Shown here: positions 1 through 6,649 of the stretch, piece by piece
Numbering within the stretch: the stretch's first letter is position 1
Layout: each line of letters starts with the position of its first letter
NCBI GenBank assembly: GCA_002347725.1
Contig: DDXA01000003.1
Coordinates: 310,001-374,000, forward strand
Source of the DNA: Actinobacteria bacterium UBA2272
GTDB lineage: Bacteria; Actinomycetota; Coriobacteriia; Anaerosomatales; Anaerosomataceae
Length of the DNA stretch: 64,000 bases
Direction of reading: 5' to 3'
Made by a program: the position numbers and the translations under genes
The notes under the pieces: model-generated
Told to the model about the DNA's origin: nothing
Database searches by the model: none
What the model saw: the letters and a program-made list of their open reading frames with translations, nothing else

Positions 1-1
1 G

Positions 2-241
2 GCGCCGGCACGCGCGTGCCTCGGCGACCGGGAGATCACGGTCGTGCGTGCGACGCCGGATCCCAAGCCCATCGGCCCCGGCGCGGTCTGCGTCGAGGAC
101 GGCTCGCCCGTTCTCGGCTTCACGGACGGCGCCCTCGTGCTCGAGACCGTCCGCCCCGCCGGCAAGGCGGACATGACCGGTGCCGACTGGGCCCGGGGTG
201 CCCGCATGTCCGAAGGCACGTGCTGGCGGTGCACGCGATGA
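2..241 (+). CDS. fmt: Methionyl-tRNA formyltransferase, C-terminal end (partial)
   Basis: An open frame enters from the left edge and stops at TGA 239-241. The visible 79 residues end in a segment with PAGKADMTGADWARGAR, which matches the C-terminal domain of Fmt, where a P-x-GK-x-M-x-G-x-D-x-x-RG pattern is usual. Fmt formylates initiator Met-tRNA using 10-formyl-tetrahydrofolate. The catalytic formyltransferase domain lies outside the window. The frame overlaps the rsmB start by four bases (ATGA), and fmt-rsmB adjacency is common in bacteria, which supports the call. Confidence 0.85.
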   Translation, partial: APARACLGDREITVVRATPDPKPIGPGAVCVEDGSPVLGFTDGALVLETVRPAGKADMTGADWARGARMSEGTCWRCTR

Positions 242-1584
242 GGGTGGCGCCCGCACGTCATGCGGCGCTCAGGGTACTCGGTCGCGTCCGCCGCGATGCG
301 GCTTTCGCCGGAGCGGCCCTGGCTTCCGAGCTGTCGCGCGGGACGCTCGACCCGCAGGATGGCGCGCTTGCCACACGTCTCGTCTACGGTGTGCTCGCTA
401 CGAGTGGCCTCCTGGACGAGGCGATCGCCCGGTACGCCCGCACGGCGCCGGAACCGCGCGTCGCCGATGCGTTGCGGCTCGCCGCATACGAGATACTCTT
501 CGGTCGCGCTCCCGCCTACGCTGTCGTCGATCAGGCCGTGGCGTCGGTCCGGGCGATCCGCCCGCAGGCAGCCGGCATGGCCAACGCCGTGCTGAGACGG
601 CTGGCCGACGACGCGCCGACCTTTCCGTGGGGCGATCCGGCACAGGATCGCGACGCTCTCGGGCGTGCCACGGCGACGCCGCGATGGATCGTCGACCTCA
701 CGCTCGACGCACTCGGTGAGGTCGCCGGACGTGAGGCACTCGCGGCCGGCCTCGAGCCATCGCCGTCGTACGTGCGTCTCGATCCGTTCGCCCGGCACCG
801 TACGGAGACTCTCACCGATCTCGAGGCAGCTGGCCCGAGCCAGTCACCACCCGATCCCGACTGCTTCCGGCTTGCCGAGCCCGCACGTCTGTACTCGCGC
901 GGGACGGACGCTATCGGATGGTTCGCCATGGACGCGGCCGCCCAGATGGCGCCCACGTTGTGCGACGCCGGACCCGGAGCGACCGTCCTGGACATCGGCG
1001 CCGGACGCGGCAACAAGACCGTCTGTTTGCAGGCCGCCGCACTCCGGTCGGGTGGCCCCGCCGACATCACGGCTCTCGACCTGCACGAGCACAAGGTCCG
1101 GCAGCTTCGCGAGCGGCTCGACAGCTCCGGGGTCCCCGGCGTGACGGTGCGTACAGCCGACGCGCTCGAGATGGAGTCCGCTCTGGGCGAAAGCGTGTTC
1201 GACATCGTCCTGCTCGACGCGCCCTGTACCGGCCTCGGCACGATCAGACGCTATCCTGAGAAGCGGTGGAGGTTGGAACCCGGGGACGTGGAGCGCCTGG
1301 CAGCCCTGCAAGACGCGCTCATCGCCGCGGCCGCCGAACGCGTCGGCTCCGGCGGAATGCTGGTGTATTCTACCTGTAGCCTTGCTCCCCGGGAGAACGG
1401 GGAGGTGGTTCGGCGGTTCCTCACGGGTCCCCTCGGCGCGGAGTTCACCCTCGAGCCCGTTGAAGGACACGTACCTGCCGAGTGGCGGATGTTCATCGAC
1501 GGCGATGGATGCTTCCAGTCCTGGCCGACAGTGGGAGGGCCGGATGGACATTTCGTCGCGACGATGAGGCGCGCCGCTATCTGA
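238..1584 (+). CDS. rsmB: 16S rRNA cytosine-C5 methyltransferase RsmB
   Basis: The 448-residue protein has an N-terminal NusB-like helical RNA-binding domain (about residues 1-130) followed by a SAM-dependent methyltransferase domain. The family signatures are present: a glycine-rich SAM loop (LDIGAGRGNKT), motif IV DAPCTGLG with Cys330, and motif VI YSTCS with Cys380, the likely nucleophile. It should methylate C5 of a cytosine in 16S rRNA helix 31 (C967 in E. coli). The start is the ATG overlapping the fmt stop; longer in-frame starts run back through fmt and are unlikely. Length is normal for the family. Confidence 0.95.
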   Translation: MRVAPARHAALRVLGRVRRDAAFAGAALASELSRGTLDPQDGALATRLVYGVLATSGLLDEAIARYARTAPEPRVADALRLAAYEILFGRAPAYAVVDQAVASVRAIRPQAAGMANAVLRRLADDAPTFPWGDPAQDRDALGRATATPRWIVDLTLDALGEVAGREALAAGLEPSPSYVRLDPFARHRTETLTDLEAAGPSQSPPDPDCFRLAEPARLYSRGTDAIGWFAMDAAAQMAPTLCDAGPGATVLDIGAGRGNKTVCLQAAALRSGGPADITALDLHEHKVRQLRERLDSSGVPGVTVRTADALEMESALGESVFDIVLLDAPCTGLGTIRRYPEKRWRLEPGDVERLAALQDALIAAAAERVGSGGMLVYSTCSLAPRENGEVVRRFLTGPLGAEFTLEPVEGHVPAEWRMFIDGDGCFQSWPTVGGPDGHFVATMRRAAI

Positions 1585-1610
1585 TCGTCTGTATCGAAAG
1601 GGGAGGGTCC

Positions 1611-2576
1611 ATGCACAGCACCCGAATCATCCAGATGCTCGAGGTCTCCGAGGCTGCAGCGCTCGCCGCCGGCCGATGGATGGGCAAGGGAGACAAGGAG
1701 GCCGCCGATGCTGCGGCCGTCGAGGCGATGCGCACGGCGTTTGACAGCGTCGACATCGCGGGTGAGATCGTCATCGGTGAGGGGGAACGAGACGAGGCTC
1801 CCATGCTCTTCATCGGGGAGAAGGTCGGGGCGGGCGGAGAGCCCATCGACATAGCGGTCGATCCGCTGGAAGGCACGAACCTGTGCGCATATGGACAGCC
1901 CAACGCTCTTGCGACACTCGCGTTCGCACCCAAGGGAACACTGCTGAACGCCCCGGACACCTACATGTGGAAGATCGCCACCGGACCCGCCGCGGCCGAT
2001 GTCATCCACATCGACGCGAGCCCGACGGAGAACGTCCGCAACGTCGCCCGCGCGCTCAAGCGGCCCGTCGAGGACATCGTCGTATGCATCCTTGATCGCG
2101 ATCGGCACGCCGACCTCATCGCGGAGGTGCGCGCCGCGGGCGCCAGGATCCGCCTGATCAGTGACGGCGACGTGTTCGGCGCAGTCGCTACGTCGATCGA
2201 GGGCACCGGCATCCATCTGTACATGGGGGCGGGCGGCTCTCCCGAAGGTGTACTTGCCGCCGCGGCGATGCGCTGCATCGGCGGGTGCTTCATGGGCCGG
2301 TTCGCCTTCAGAAGCCCCGAGGAGCGGGTACGTGCCGAGGGCATGACCAATTGCGATCTCGATGGCGTGCTCGACATGGACTGCCTCGTTAACAGCGATG
2401 AGGCCGCATTCATCGCCACGGGCGTCACCGACGGCGAGATGCTGCGGGGCGTCAAGTACTTCGGTCAGGGGGCCCGTACGCACTCGATTGCGATGGATAA
2501 CAAGACCGGCACGGTGCACTTCATCGAGACGGTGTTCCGCACAGGTGCCGAGAAGTTCTGGGTCCGGATGGACTGA
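1611..2576 (+). CDS. glpX: Class II fructose-1,6-bisphosphatase GlpX
   Basis: The 321-residue protein matches GlpX, the lithium-sensitive class II enzyme that removes the 1-phosphate of fructose-1,6-bisphosphate in gluconeogenesis. Visible motifs are VIGEGERDEAPML and the metal-binding DPLEGT near the N-terminus, and GGSPEG in the second half. The start at ATG 1611 follows a GGGGAGGG ribosome binding site 26 bases after rsmB; an in-frame extension into rsmB has no site. It is convergent with fmdB, and only 21 bases separate the two stops. Confidence 0.94.
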   Translation: MHSTRIIQMLEVSEAAALAAGRWMGKGDKEAADAAAVEAMRTAFDSVDIAGEIVIGEGERDEAPMLFIGEKVGAGGEPIDIAVDPLEGTNLCAYGQPNALATLAFAPKGTLLNAPDTYMWKIATGPAAADVIHIDASPTENVRNVARALKRPVEDIVVCILDRDRHADLIAEVRAAGARIRLISDGDVFGAVATSIEGTGIHLYMGAGGSPEGVLAAAAMRCIGGCFMGRFAFRSPEERVRAEGMTNCDLDGVLDMDCLVNSDEAAFIATGVTDGEMLRGVKYFGQGARTHSIAMDNKTGTVHFIETVFRTGAEKFWVRMD

Positions 2577-2597
2577 GCCGCTTCGGAGTCGGTCTCG

Positions 2598-2873
2598 TCA
2601 GTCGGCGGCAGGGCAGGACGCGCACGACGCACCTGAACCGGCAGACGGGCACGCATCCGAGGCCGGCTTCTCCGACGACGCGGCGTCCATCGGGGGCTTG
2701 CGGTAGTCGGTGTTGTGGAAGCCGGAGCCCTTGAACACCACGCCGACCGGAGTGAAGACGCGCTTGGCAGATGCACCGCACGACGGGCAAGCAGCCTTCG
2801 CGGTGTCCCCGAACGATCGGGTCACCTCGAAGCGCGTGTCGCAACACTCACAGCGATAGTCGTATGCGGGCAT
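2598..2873 (-). CDS. FmdB-family zinc ribbon protein
   Basis: A 91-residue minus-strand protein begins MPAYDYRCECCDTRFE and carries two Cys pairs (Cys8/Cys11 and Cys29/Cys32), the zinc ribbon of the FmdB/CxxC_CxxC_SSSS family. The C-terminal tail is Ala/Ser-rich and contains further cysteines (ASCASCPAAD). The family is named after a putative regulator of formamidase genes, but its function is generally unknown. A GGAGGAG ribosome binding site precedes the ATG, and a good sigma70-type promoter lies upstream. Confidence 0.85.
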   Translation of the reverse strand: MPAYDYRCECCDTRFEVTRSFGDTAKAACPSCGASAKRVFTPVGVVFKGSGFHNTDYRKPPMDAASSEKPASDACPSAGSGASCASCPAAD

Positions 2874-2905
2874 GGCTCCTCCGTGATCGCGCTCTGCGGA
2901 TACGG

Positions 2906-2934
2906 AGCATACCCGCCGCGGTCCGCGGGGACAA
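2906..2934 (-). promoter_or_regulatory. fmdB promoter (minus strand)
   Basis: Read on the minus strand there is TTGTCC (complement of 2929-2934), a 17-base spacer and TATGCT (complement of 2906-2911). The distance to the fmdB start leaves a leader of about 26 bases with a strong ribosome binding site. It overlaps the upstream region of the divergent PASTA gene. Confidence 0.55.
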
Positions 2935-2952
2935 GCCGGGAGACCCGATTGC

Positions 2953-2958
2953 TATACT
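2953..2958 (+). promoter_or_regulatory. -10 box of a leaderless promoter for the PASTA protein
   Basis: TATACT is followed by exactly seven bases and then ATG 2966. No ribosome binding site lies within 20 bases of that ATG. This is the geometry of a leaderless transcript, where the first base of the message is the start codon. The -35 match is poor (GGGACA 2928-2933, spacer 19). The same TAnACT-N7-ATG arrangement occurs before rnhB. Confidence 0.5.
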
Positions 2959-2965
2959 GATGACC

Positions 2966-4045
2966 ATGTCAGCTCCTAACCGACGACGCGCCCTCATCCC
3001 ACGCTCGGCGATCATCGCCGCAGCGGTCAGTGTCGCACTCATCGCGGGCGCGATCGCCGCATCCGTGTTCTGGGCGAACTCTCGTGTCGTGGTGACACCT
3101 GACGTCACGGGACTGCCGCTCGACATCGCCGAACGAGCCTTCGAGGTTTCCTCTCTGACGGCTACCGTGACCGGCACACGGGTATCGGTGGACGTTCCCG
3201 AAGGTGCGGTCATCAGCCAGGACCCGCCTGCCGGTGCCGAGGTGCGGAGGGGGAGCGAAGTCCGTCTCGTCCTCTCGGCCGGCCCGCAGTCCTTCGCCCT
3301 GCCAGACGTACTCGGCATCCAGGTCGAAGAGGCGCGGGCGCAGCTGGTAAGCCGCGGACTCGTCGTCAATGTCATAGGCGTCTCGGCCGAGGCAAGCGCC
3401 GGCGTCGTCGTCGAGATGTTCCCCTCCCCGGGGACGAGTGTGAACACCGGCGATGTCGTTCGTCTGTCGGTCCCGGGTGGCTCCGAGGGGGGCGATCTCA
3501 TGCTGCCCTATGACCTCGCAGGTGTGACGGTCGTCCTCGACCCATCGCCTCCCGAGCCTGCAGACGCCGGAGATCCCGCCCTCGACGTCACCCGCCGACT
3601 CAGCGCGTTGCTGCAGGCAGCGGGCGCCACCGTGACGGTCACGCGCTCGGCAACCGAGACCGCTCCCTCGATCGACGCGCGCACCAAAGCCGCCAGATCC
3701 TCCAACGGCGACCTGCTGATCGGTATCGACGTAGGCAGAGCCTCAGAAGCCGGCCTCCGCGCTCTGCACCGGGCCTCGGAGGGCACAACAGCCGACCCGC
3801 TGAACGCCTCCATGGACCTTGCGCGCGCCGTGACCCGCGCCGCCCAGTTACCCGGAATCTCGGTCCTCGAACCGCAGGCCACCCCCGACCCGATCCTGGC
3901 GGCCTTCCCGCAGCTCGGAGTCCGCATCATCGTCGGTGACGTCATGGCCGAAGCGGATCGCGTCCGCATGACCGATCCGGCATGGGCGGACTCGGTCGCC
4001 AGGGCGGTGTACCGCGCCATCGGCACGACGTTCGCTTCCCGCTAA
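2966..4045 (+). CDS. PASTA-domain protein with a degenerate amidase_3-like domain
   Basis: The 359-residue protein has one N-terminal membrane segment (about residues 15-35), two PASTA domains (about 44-106 and 109-170) and a C-terminal domain (about 186-355) with the fold outline of a zinc N-acetylmuramoyl-L-alanine amidase. The zinc and catalytic positions are not preserved: the usual DPGHGG is DPSPPE (192-197), the usual SIHAN is GIDVG (253-257), and the usual glutamate near the C-terminus falls in IIVGDVM (321-327). It is probably an extracytoplasmic peptidoglycan-binding protein without hydrolase activity. An alternative ATG at 2960 adds two residues; ATG 2966 fits a leaderless start. 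It occupies the position of PASTA kinase PrkC in Bacillus, but no kinase domain is present. Confidence 0.75.
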   Translation: MSAPNRRRALIPRSAIIAAAVSVALIAGAIAASVFWANSRVVVTPDVTGLPLDIAERAFEVSSLTATVTGTRVSVDVPEGAVISQDPPAGAEVRRGSEVRLVLSAGPQSFALPDVLGIQVEEARAQLVSRGLVVNVIGVSAEASAGVVVEMFPSPGTSVNTGDVVRLSVPGGSEGGDLMLPYDLAGVTVVLDPSPPEPADAGDPALDVTRRLSALLQAAGATVTVTRSATETAPSIDARTKAARSSNGDLLIGIDVGRASEAGLRALHRASEGTTADPLNASMDLARAVTRAAQLPGISVLEPQATPDPILAAFPQLGVRIIVGDVMAEADRVRMTDPAWADSVARAVYRAIGTTFASR

Positions 4046-4057
4046 GGGCTGTTCGTG

Positions 4058-4063
4058 TACACT
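4058..4063 (+). promoter_or_regulatory. Possible -10 box for the M23 peptidase gene
   Basis: TACACT lies 36 bases before the GTG start, just after the stop of the PASTA gene. No convincing -35 hexamer is seen at 16-18 bases, so the gene may instead be cotranscribed with the PASTA gene. Confidence 0.3.
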
Positions 4064-4099
4064 ATCGCGGTACCGCTTGATGAAATGGACGGAGACACC

Positions 4100-5116
4100 G
4101 TGCGCCTATCTCGCATGAGAGTCCTCCTCGCGCTCGTGCTTGTCGCATCACTCGGCTTCTCGTCAGTCGCCCTCGCGGCGGAGACTGAGGTCCAGAAGCT
4201 GCAGGCCCAGATCAAGGACCTGCAGGGCGATGTCAAGCGCGCCGGAGAGGCCTACTCCAAAGCCTACTGGGCACTCGATCAGACGCGTGCCGAGCTCGCC
4301 AAGGTCGACAAGGAGATCGAAATCGCCAGTGCCGAGCTAGCCGCGGCCAACGCGCGACTGTCGCAGCGAGCTGCCGAGATGTACCGCACCGGCGGCGCCG
4401 ACTACCTTCAGATCCTCCTGTCCACGGAGGACTTCGACGACATGCTCGTGCGTCTGGAGTACGTCCAGCGCATAGGCCGCCAGGATGCGGAGACCATCGC
4501 CACGGTCGACCGTCTCAAGGCGGAGCTTGACGTCAAACGCACCGACCTCGACGCGCTCAAGGAGACCCAGGCCTCCGAGGCAAGCGAGCTCAAGAAGGAA
4601 GCAGACCGGATCGAGGGTCAGCTCAAAGCGCAGCAGAAGGAGTACGACAAGCTGCAGGCCAAGCTGAAGGCCGCGGTCGCAGCCGAGAAGGCCAAGACCG
4701 GCAAGACCACTGCCAAGGCCGGCCCGAACGGCATGGTCTTCCCGGTGCGCGGACCCAACTACTACAACGATACGTGGGGCGCAGCGCGCTCTGGCGGACG
4801 CACCCACAAGGGGACCGACATCATGGCCGCAAACGGGGTGCCGTGCGTGGCGGTGCTCTCCGGAACGGTGCGTTCCAAGTCCAACAGCCTCGGCGGAAAG
4901 ACCATCTGGCTCACCGCCGACAACGGCTGGGCCTTCTACTACGCGCATCTGAGCTCGTACGCGGTCACGTCGGGCCGAGTGAGCGCCGGTCAGGTGATCG
5001 GCTACGTCGGCAGCACCGGCAACGCCTCGGCAAGCGCACCACACCTCCACTTCGAGATCCACCCCGGTGGCGGCGCGGCCGTTAACCCGTACCCGTACCT
5101 GAGGCAGATGCAGTAG
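4100..5116 (+). CDS. Secreted coiled-coil M23-family peptidoglycan endopeptidase
   Basis: The 338-residue protein starts with a signal peptide (basic MRLSRMR, a hydrophobic run, ALA cleavage region near residue 27). A long coiled coil follows (about 30-210, heptad-rich, with a short break around MYRTGGADYLQILLS), then a lysostaphin-type M23 domain. Zinc ligands are visible as His236-x3-Asp240 and the HLH of HLHFEIH (His315, His317). The architecture resembles EnvC and CwlO-associated factors that cut or activate cutting of cell-wall cross-links during division. GTG 4100 is chosen because GGAG lies five bases upstream and the signal peptide follows directly; an upstream GTG at 4055 would place extra residues ahead of it. 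Confidence 0.88.
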   Translation: MRLSRMRVLLALVLVASLGFSSVALAAETEVQKLQAQIKDLQGDVKRAGEAYSKAYWALDQTRAELAKVDKEIEIASAELAAANARLSQRAAEMYRTGGADYLQILLSTEDFDDMLVRLEYVQRIGRQDAETIATVDRLKAELDVKRTDLDALKETQASEASELKKEADRIEGQLKAQQKEYDKLQAKLKAAVAAEKAKTGKTTAKAGPNGMVFPVRGPNYYNDTWGAARSGGRTHKGTDIMAANGVPCVAVLSGTVRSKSNSLGGKTIWLTADNGWAFYYAHLSSYAVTSGRVSAGQVIGYVGSTGNASASAPHLHFEIHPGGGAAVNPYPYLRQMQ

Positions 5117-5131
5117 CACTTGCACCGGGAC

Positions 5132-5147
5132 CGTCGCGTGTGCGACG
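5132..5147 (+). terminator. Small hairpin after the M23 gene
   Basis: CGTCGC-GTGT-GCGACG forms a perfect six-base stem with a four-base loop 16 bases after the stop codon. No T-tract follows, so it is at best a weak terminator or 3' end stabiliser. It lies directly before the TPP riboswitch. Confidence 0.3.
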
Positions 5148-5150
5148 ATG

Positions 5151-5247
5151 CCCGCGTTCTACCGTATCGGGAGCTGCGCGTGCGCGGCTGAGAGGCGACT
5201 TCGTCGCGACCGAGGACTGGGCCGGTAATGCGGGCCAGAAGAACGGG
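5151..5247 (+). promoter_or_regulatory. TPP (thiamine pyrophosphate) riboswitch
   Basis: The leader of thiT carries the THI-box elements in order: TCGGGAGC, the near-invariant GGCTGAGAGG, a P3 hairpin (GCGAC-ttc-GTCGC), GACC, and CCGGTAATGCGG between TGG and CCA arms (P4/P5). The ends close as stem P1: CCCG and TTCT at 5151-5160 (with a CG bulge) pair with AGAACGGG at 5240-5247. Ligand binding should lower expression of the downstream thiamine transporter and kinase. Downstream, CTCCCG (5292-5297) can pair with CGGGAG (5244-5249), which would open P1, and GGCGC-CGA-GCGCC (5305-5317) sits just before the ribosome binding site. Confidence 0.85.
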
Positions 5248-5333
5248 AGGTAGCGGGCGCGAAGCCAGGCTACCCTTCAGCAGTCCGAGCACTCCCGTCC
5301 GACAGGCGCCGAGCGCCGGGACAGGAGATCAGT

Positions 5334-5909
5334 ATGAACCCCTCGCGTGTGAGGATCGCAGCAGAGATCGGCCTCACCATCGCCTTAGCGGCGGTCCTGC
5401 AACTCATCGCCGTATGGCAGCTTCCGCAGGGGGGGAGCTACTCCCTCACGATGGCGCCGCTGTTCGTGATCGCGCTTCTGCGCGGACCCTCCGCCGGGCT
5501 CACCGCCGGAGCGCTGTATGGCGTGATCGACTTCCTTATCAAGCCGTACCCGCCGCTCCATCCCGCCCAGTGGATCCTCGACTATCCGCTCGCCTACGCA
5601 CTCGTCGGACTCGCCGGCTACGCATCGCTGCGCTGGCAGCGGCAGTCGGCCGAGGGGCGCGGCGCATCCGCCTTCTGGACGGCGATCGTCCCGGGCGTCG
5701 CCCTCGGTGCCCTCGGTCGGTATCTCTCGCACGTCGCCTCCGGACTCGTTTTCTTCTCGAGCTACGCCATCGAGGCCGGCCAGGCACCCCTCTTCTACTC
5801 GCTCGCCTACAACTCGTTCGTCCTCGTGTCGGCGGCTGCATGCGCCGCGGTTCTGGCAGCGGTCATGCCGCAACTGCACCGACTCGTCTCGAGGCAGGTG
5901 ACGTCGTGA
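5334..5909 (+). CDS. thiT: ECF transporter S component for thiamine, ThiT
   Basis: This 191-residue, very hydrophobic protein with about six membrane helices matches ThiT, the substrate-binding subunit of the energy-coupling-factor thiamine importer. Typical segments are GGSYSLTMAP and ALLRGPSAGLTAGALYG near the N-terminus and the DYPLAYALVGLAGY helix. The shared ATPase and T subunits are not in the window. The ATG follows AGGAG (5323-5327). The gene is under a TPP riboswitch and overlaps thiN, so import and phosphorylation of thiamine are coupled. Confidence 0.92.
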   Translation: MNPSRVRIAAEIGLTIALAAVLQLIAVWQLPQGGSYSLTMAPLFVIALLRGPSAGLTAGALYGVIDFLIKPYPPLHPAQWILDYPLAYALVGLAGYASLRWQRQSAEGRGASAFWTAIVPGVALGALGRYLSHVASGLVFFSSYAIEAGQAPLFYSLAYNSFVLVSAAACAAVLAAVMPQLHRLVSRQVTS

Positions 5910-6556
5910 CCGCACGCTCCGCGCTGATCGTCGGCGCCTGTCCGAGCCCGTTCGATCGCGGGTTCTACGGGGCAATGATCCGTGCGGCCGACGTGCTCAT
6001 CTCGGCGGACGGAGGACTCGACCTGTGCCTCGCATCCGGGCGAACACCCGACGTGTGTCTTGGCGACTTCGACTCCGTCACACCGCAAGCGCTGGCGACC
6101 GCGCGTCGTGACGGCGCGGAGATCCTCACCTTTCCCGTCGAGAAGGACGCATCCGACCTCGACCTTGCAGTAGCAGAGGCCCGGGACAGGGGACTCGCGC
6201 CCGTCACCATCACGGCTGCGTTCGCAGGGCGTCCCGACCACACGTTCGCGTCCCTCGGAGTGCTTCTCCGGGCTGCCGATCTGGACGCACGGGCCGCTGA
6301 ACCACACTTCACCGCCTTCGTCGTGGATGCCACGCACCTTCCCGCACTCGATCTCGTCCTGCCCGTGGGGACCACACTGTCGCTCTTCTCTGCCGATGCC
6401 GACACGACTCTCGGCATCTCCGGTGTGCGATACCCACTGGTCGATGAAACGCTCGCGATGTGGACGTCCCGTGGGCTGAGCAACGTCGTGACGGAGCCGC
6501 GCCAGAGGATCTCGGTCTCAGCGGGAAGAGTCCTTGTGTTCGCCCTGTCGCCCTGA
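5906..6556 (+). CDS. thiN: Thiamine pyrophosphokinase
   Basis: The 216-residue protein transfers pyrophosphate from ATP to thiamine, giving TPP. The family signatures are ADGGLDLCLASG, CLGDFDSV, FPVEKDASDLDLAV and the C-terminal GLSNVVTEPRQRISVSAGRVLVF. The usual DHT element appears as GRPDHTFASL. The GTG start overlaps the thiT stop (GTGA), so translation is probably coupled and the gene shares the riboswitch. No thiamine biosynthesis genes are nearby, which fits salvage of external thiamine. Confidence 0.93.
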   Translation: MTARSALIVGACPSPFDRGFYGAMIRAADVLISADGGLDLCLASGRTPDVCLGDFDSVTPQALATARRDGAEILTFPVEKDASDLDLAVAEARDRGLAPVTITAAFAGRPDHTFASLGVLLRAADLDARAAEPHFTAFVVDATHLPALDLVLPVGTTLSLFSADADTTLGISGVRYPLVDETLAMWTSRGLSNVVTEPRQRISVSAGRVLVFALSP

Positions 6557-6649
6557 CCACTGTCCCGGGGTACAGTACGCGCTGCCATTGACCGATACAC
6601 TGACCGAGCGCACCACGCGCTGTACGGTCGTGCCCGTCAGGGGAGTGAC

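Noticed and set aside
5249..5274. GGTAGC/GCTACC hairpin as an intrinsic terminator in the thiT leader
   Set aside because: Stem is short with a 14-base loop and no T-run; more likely part of the riboswitch platform.
6588..6601. TTGACC next to TACACT upstream of the GAF/HD-GYP gene
   Set aside because: The two hexamers are three bases apart, so they cannot form one promoter, and neither has a partner at 16-18 bases.
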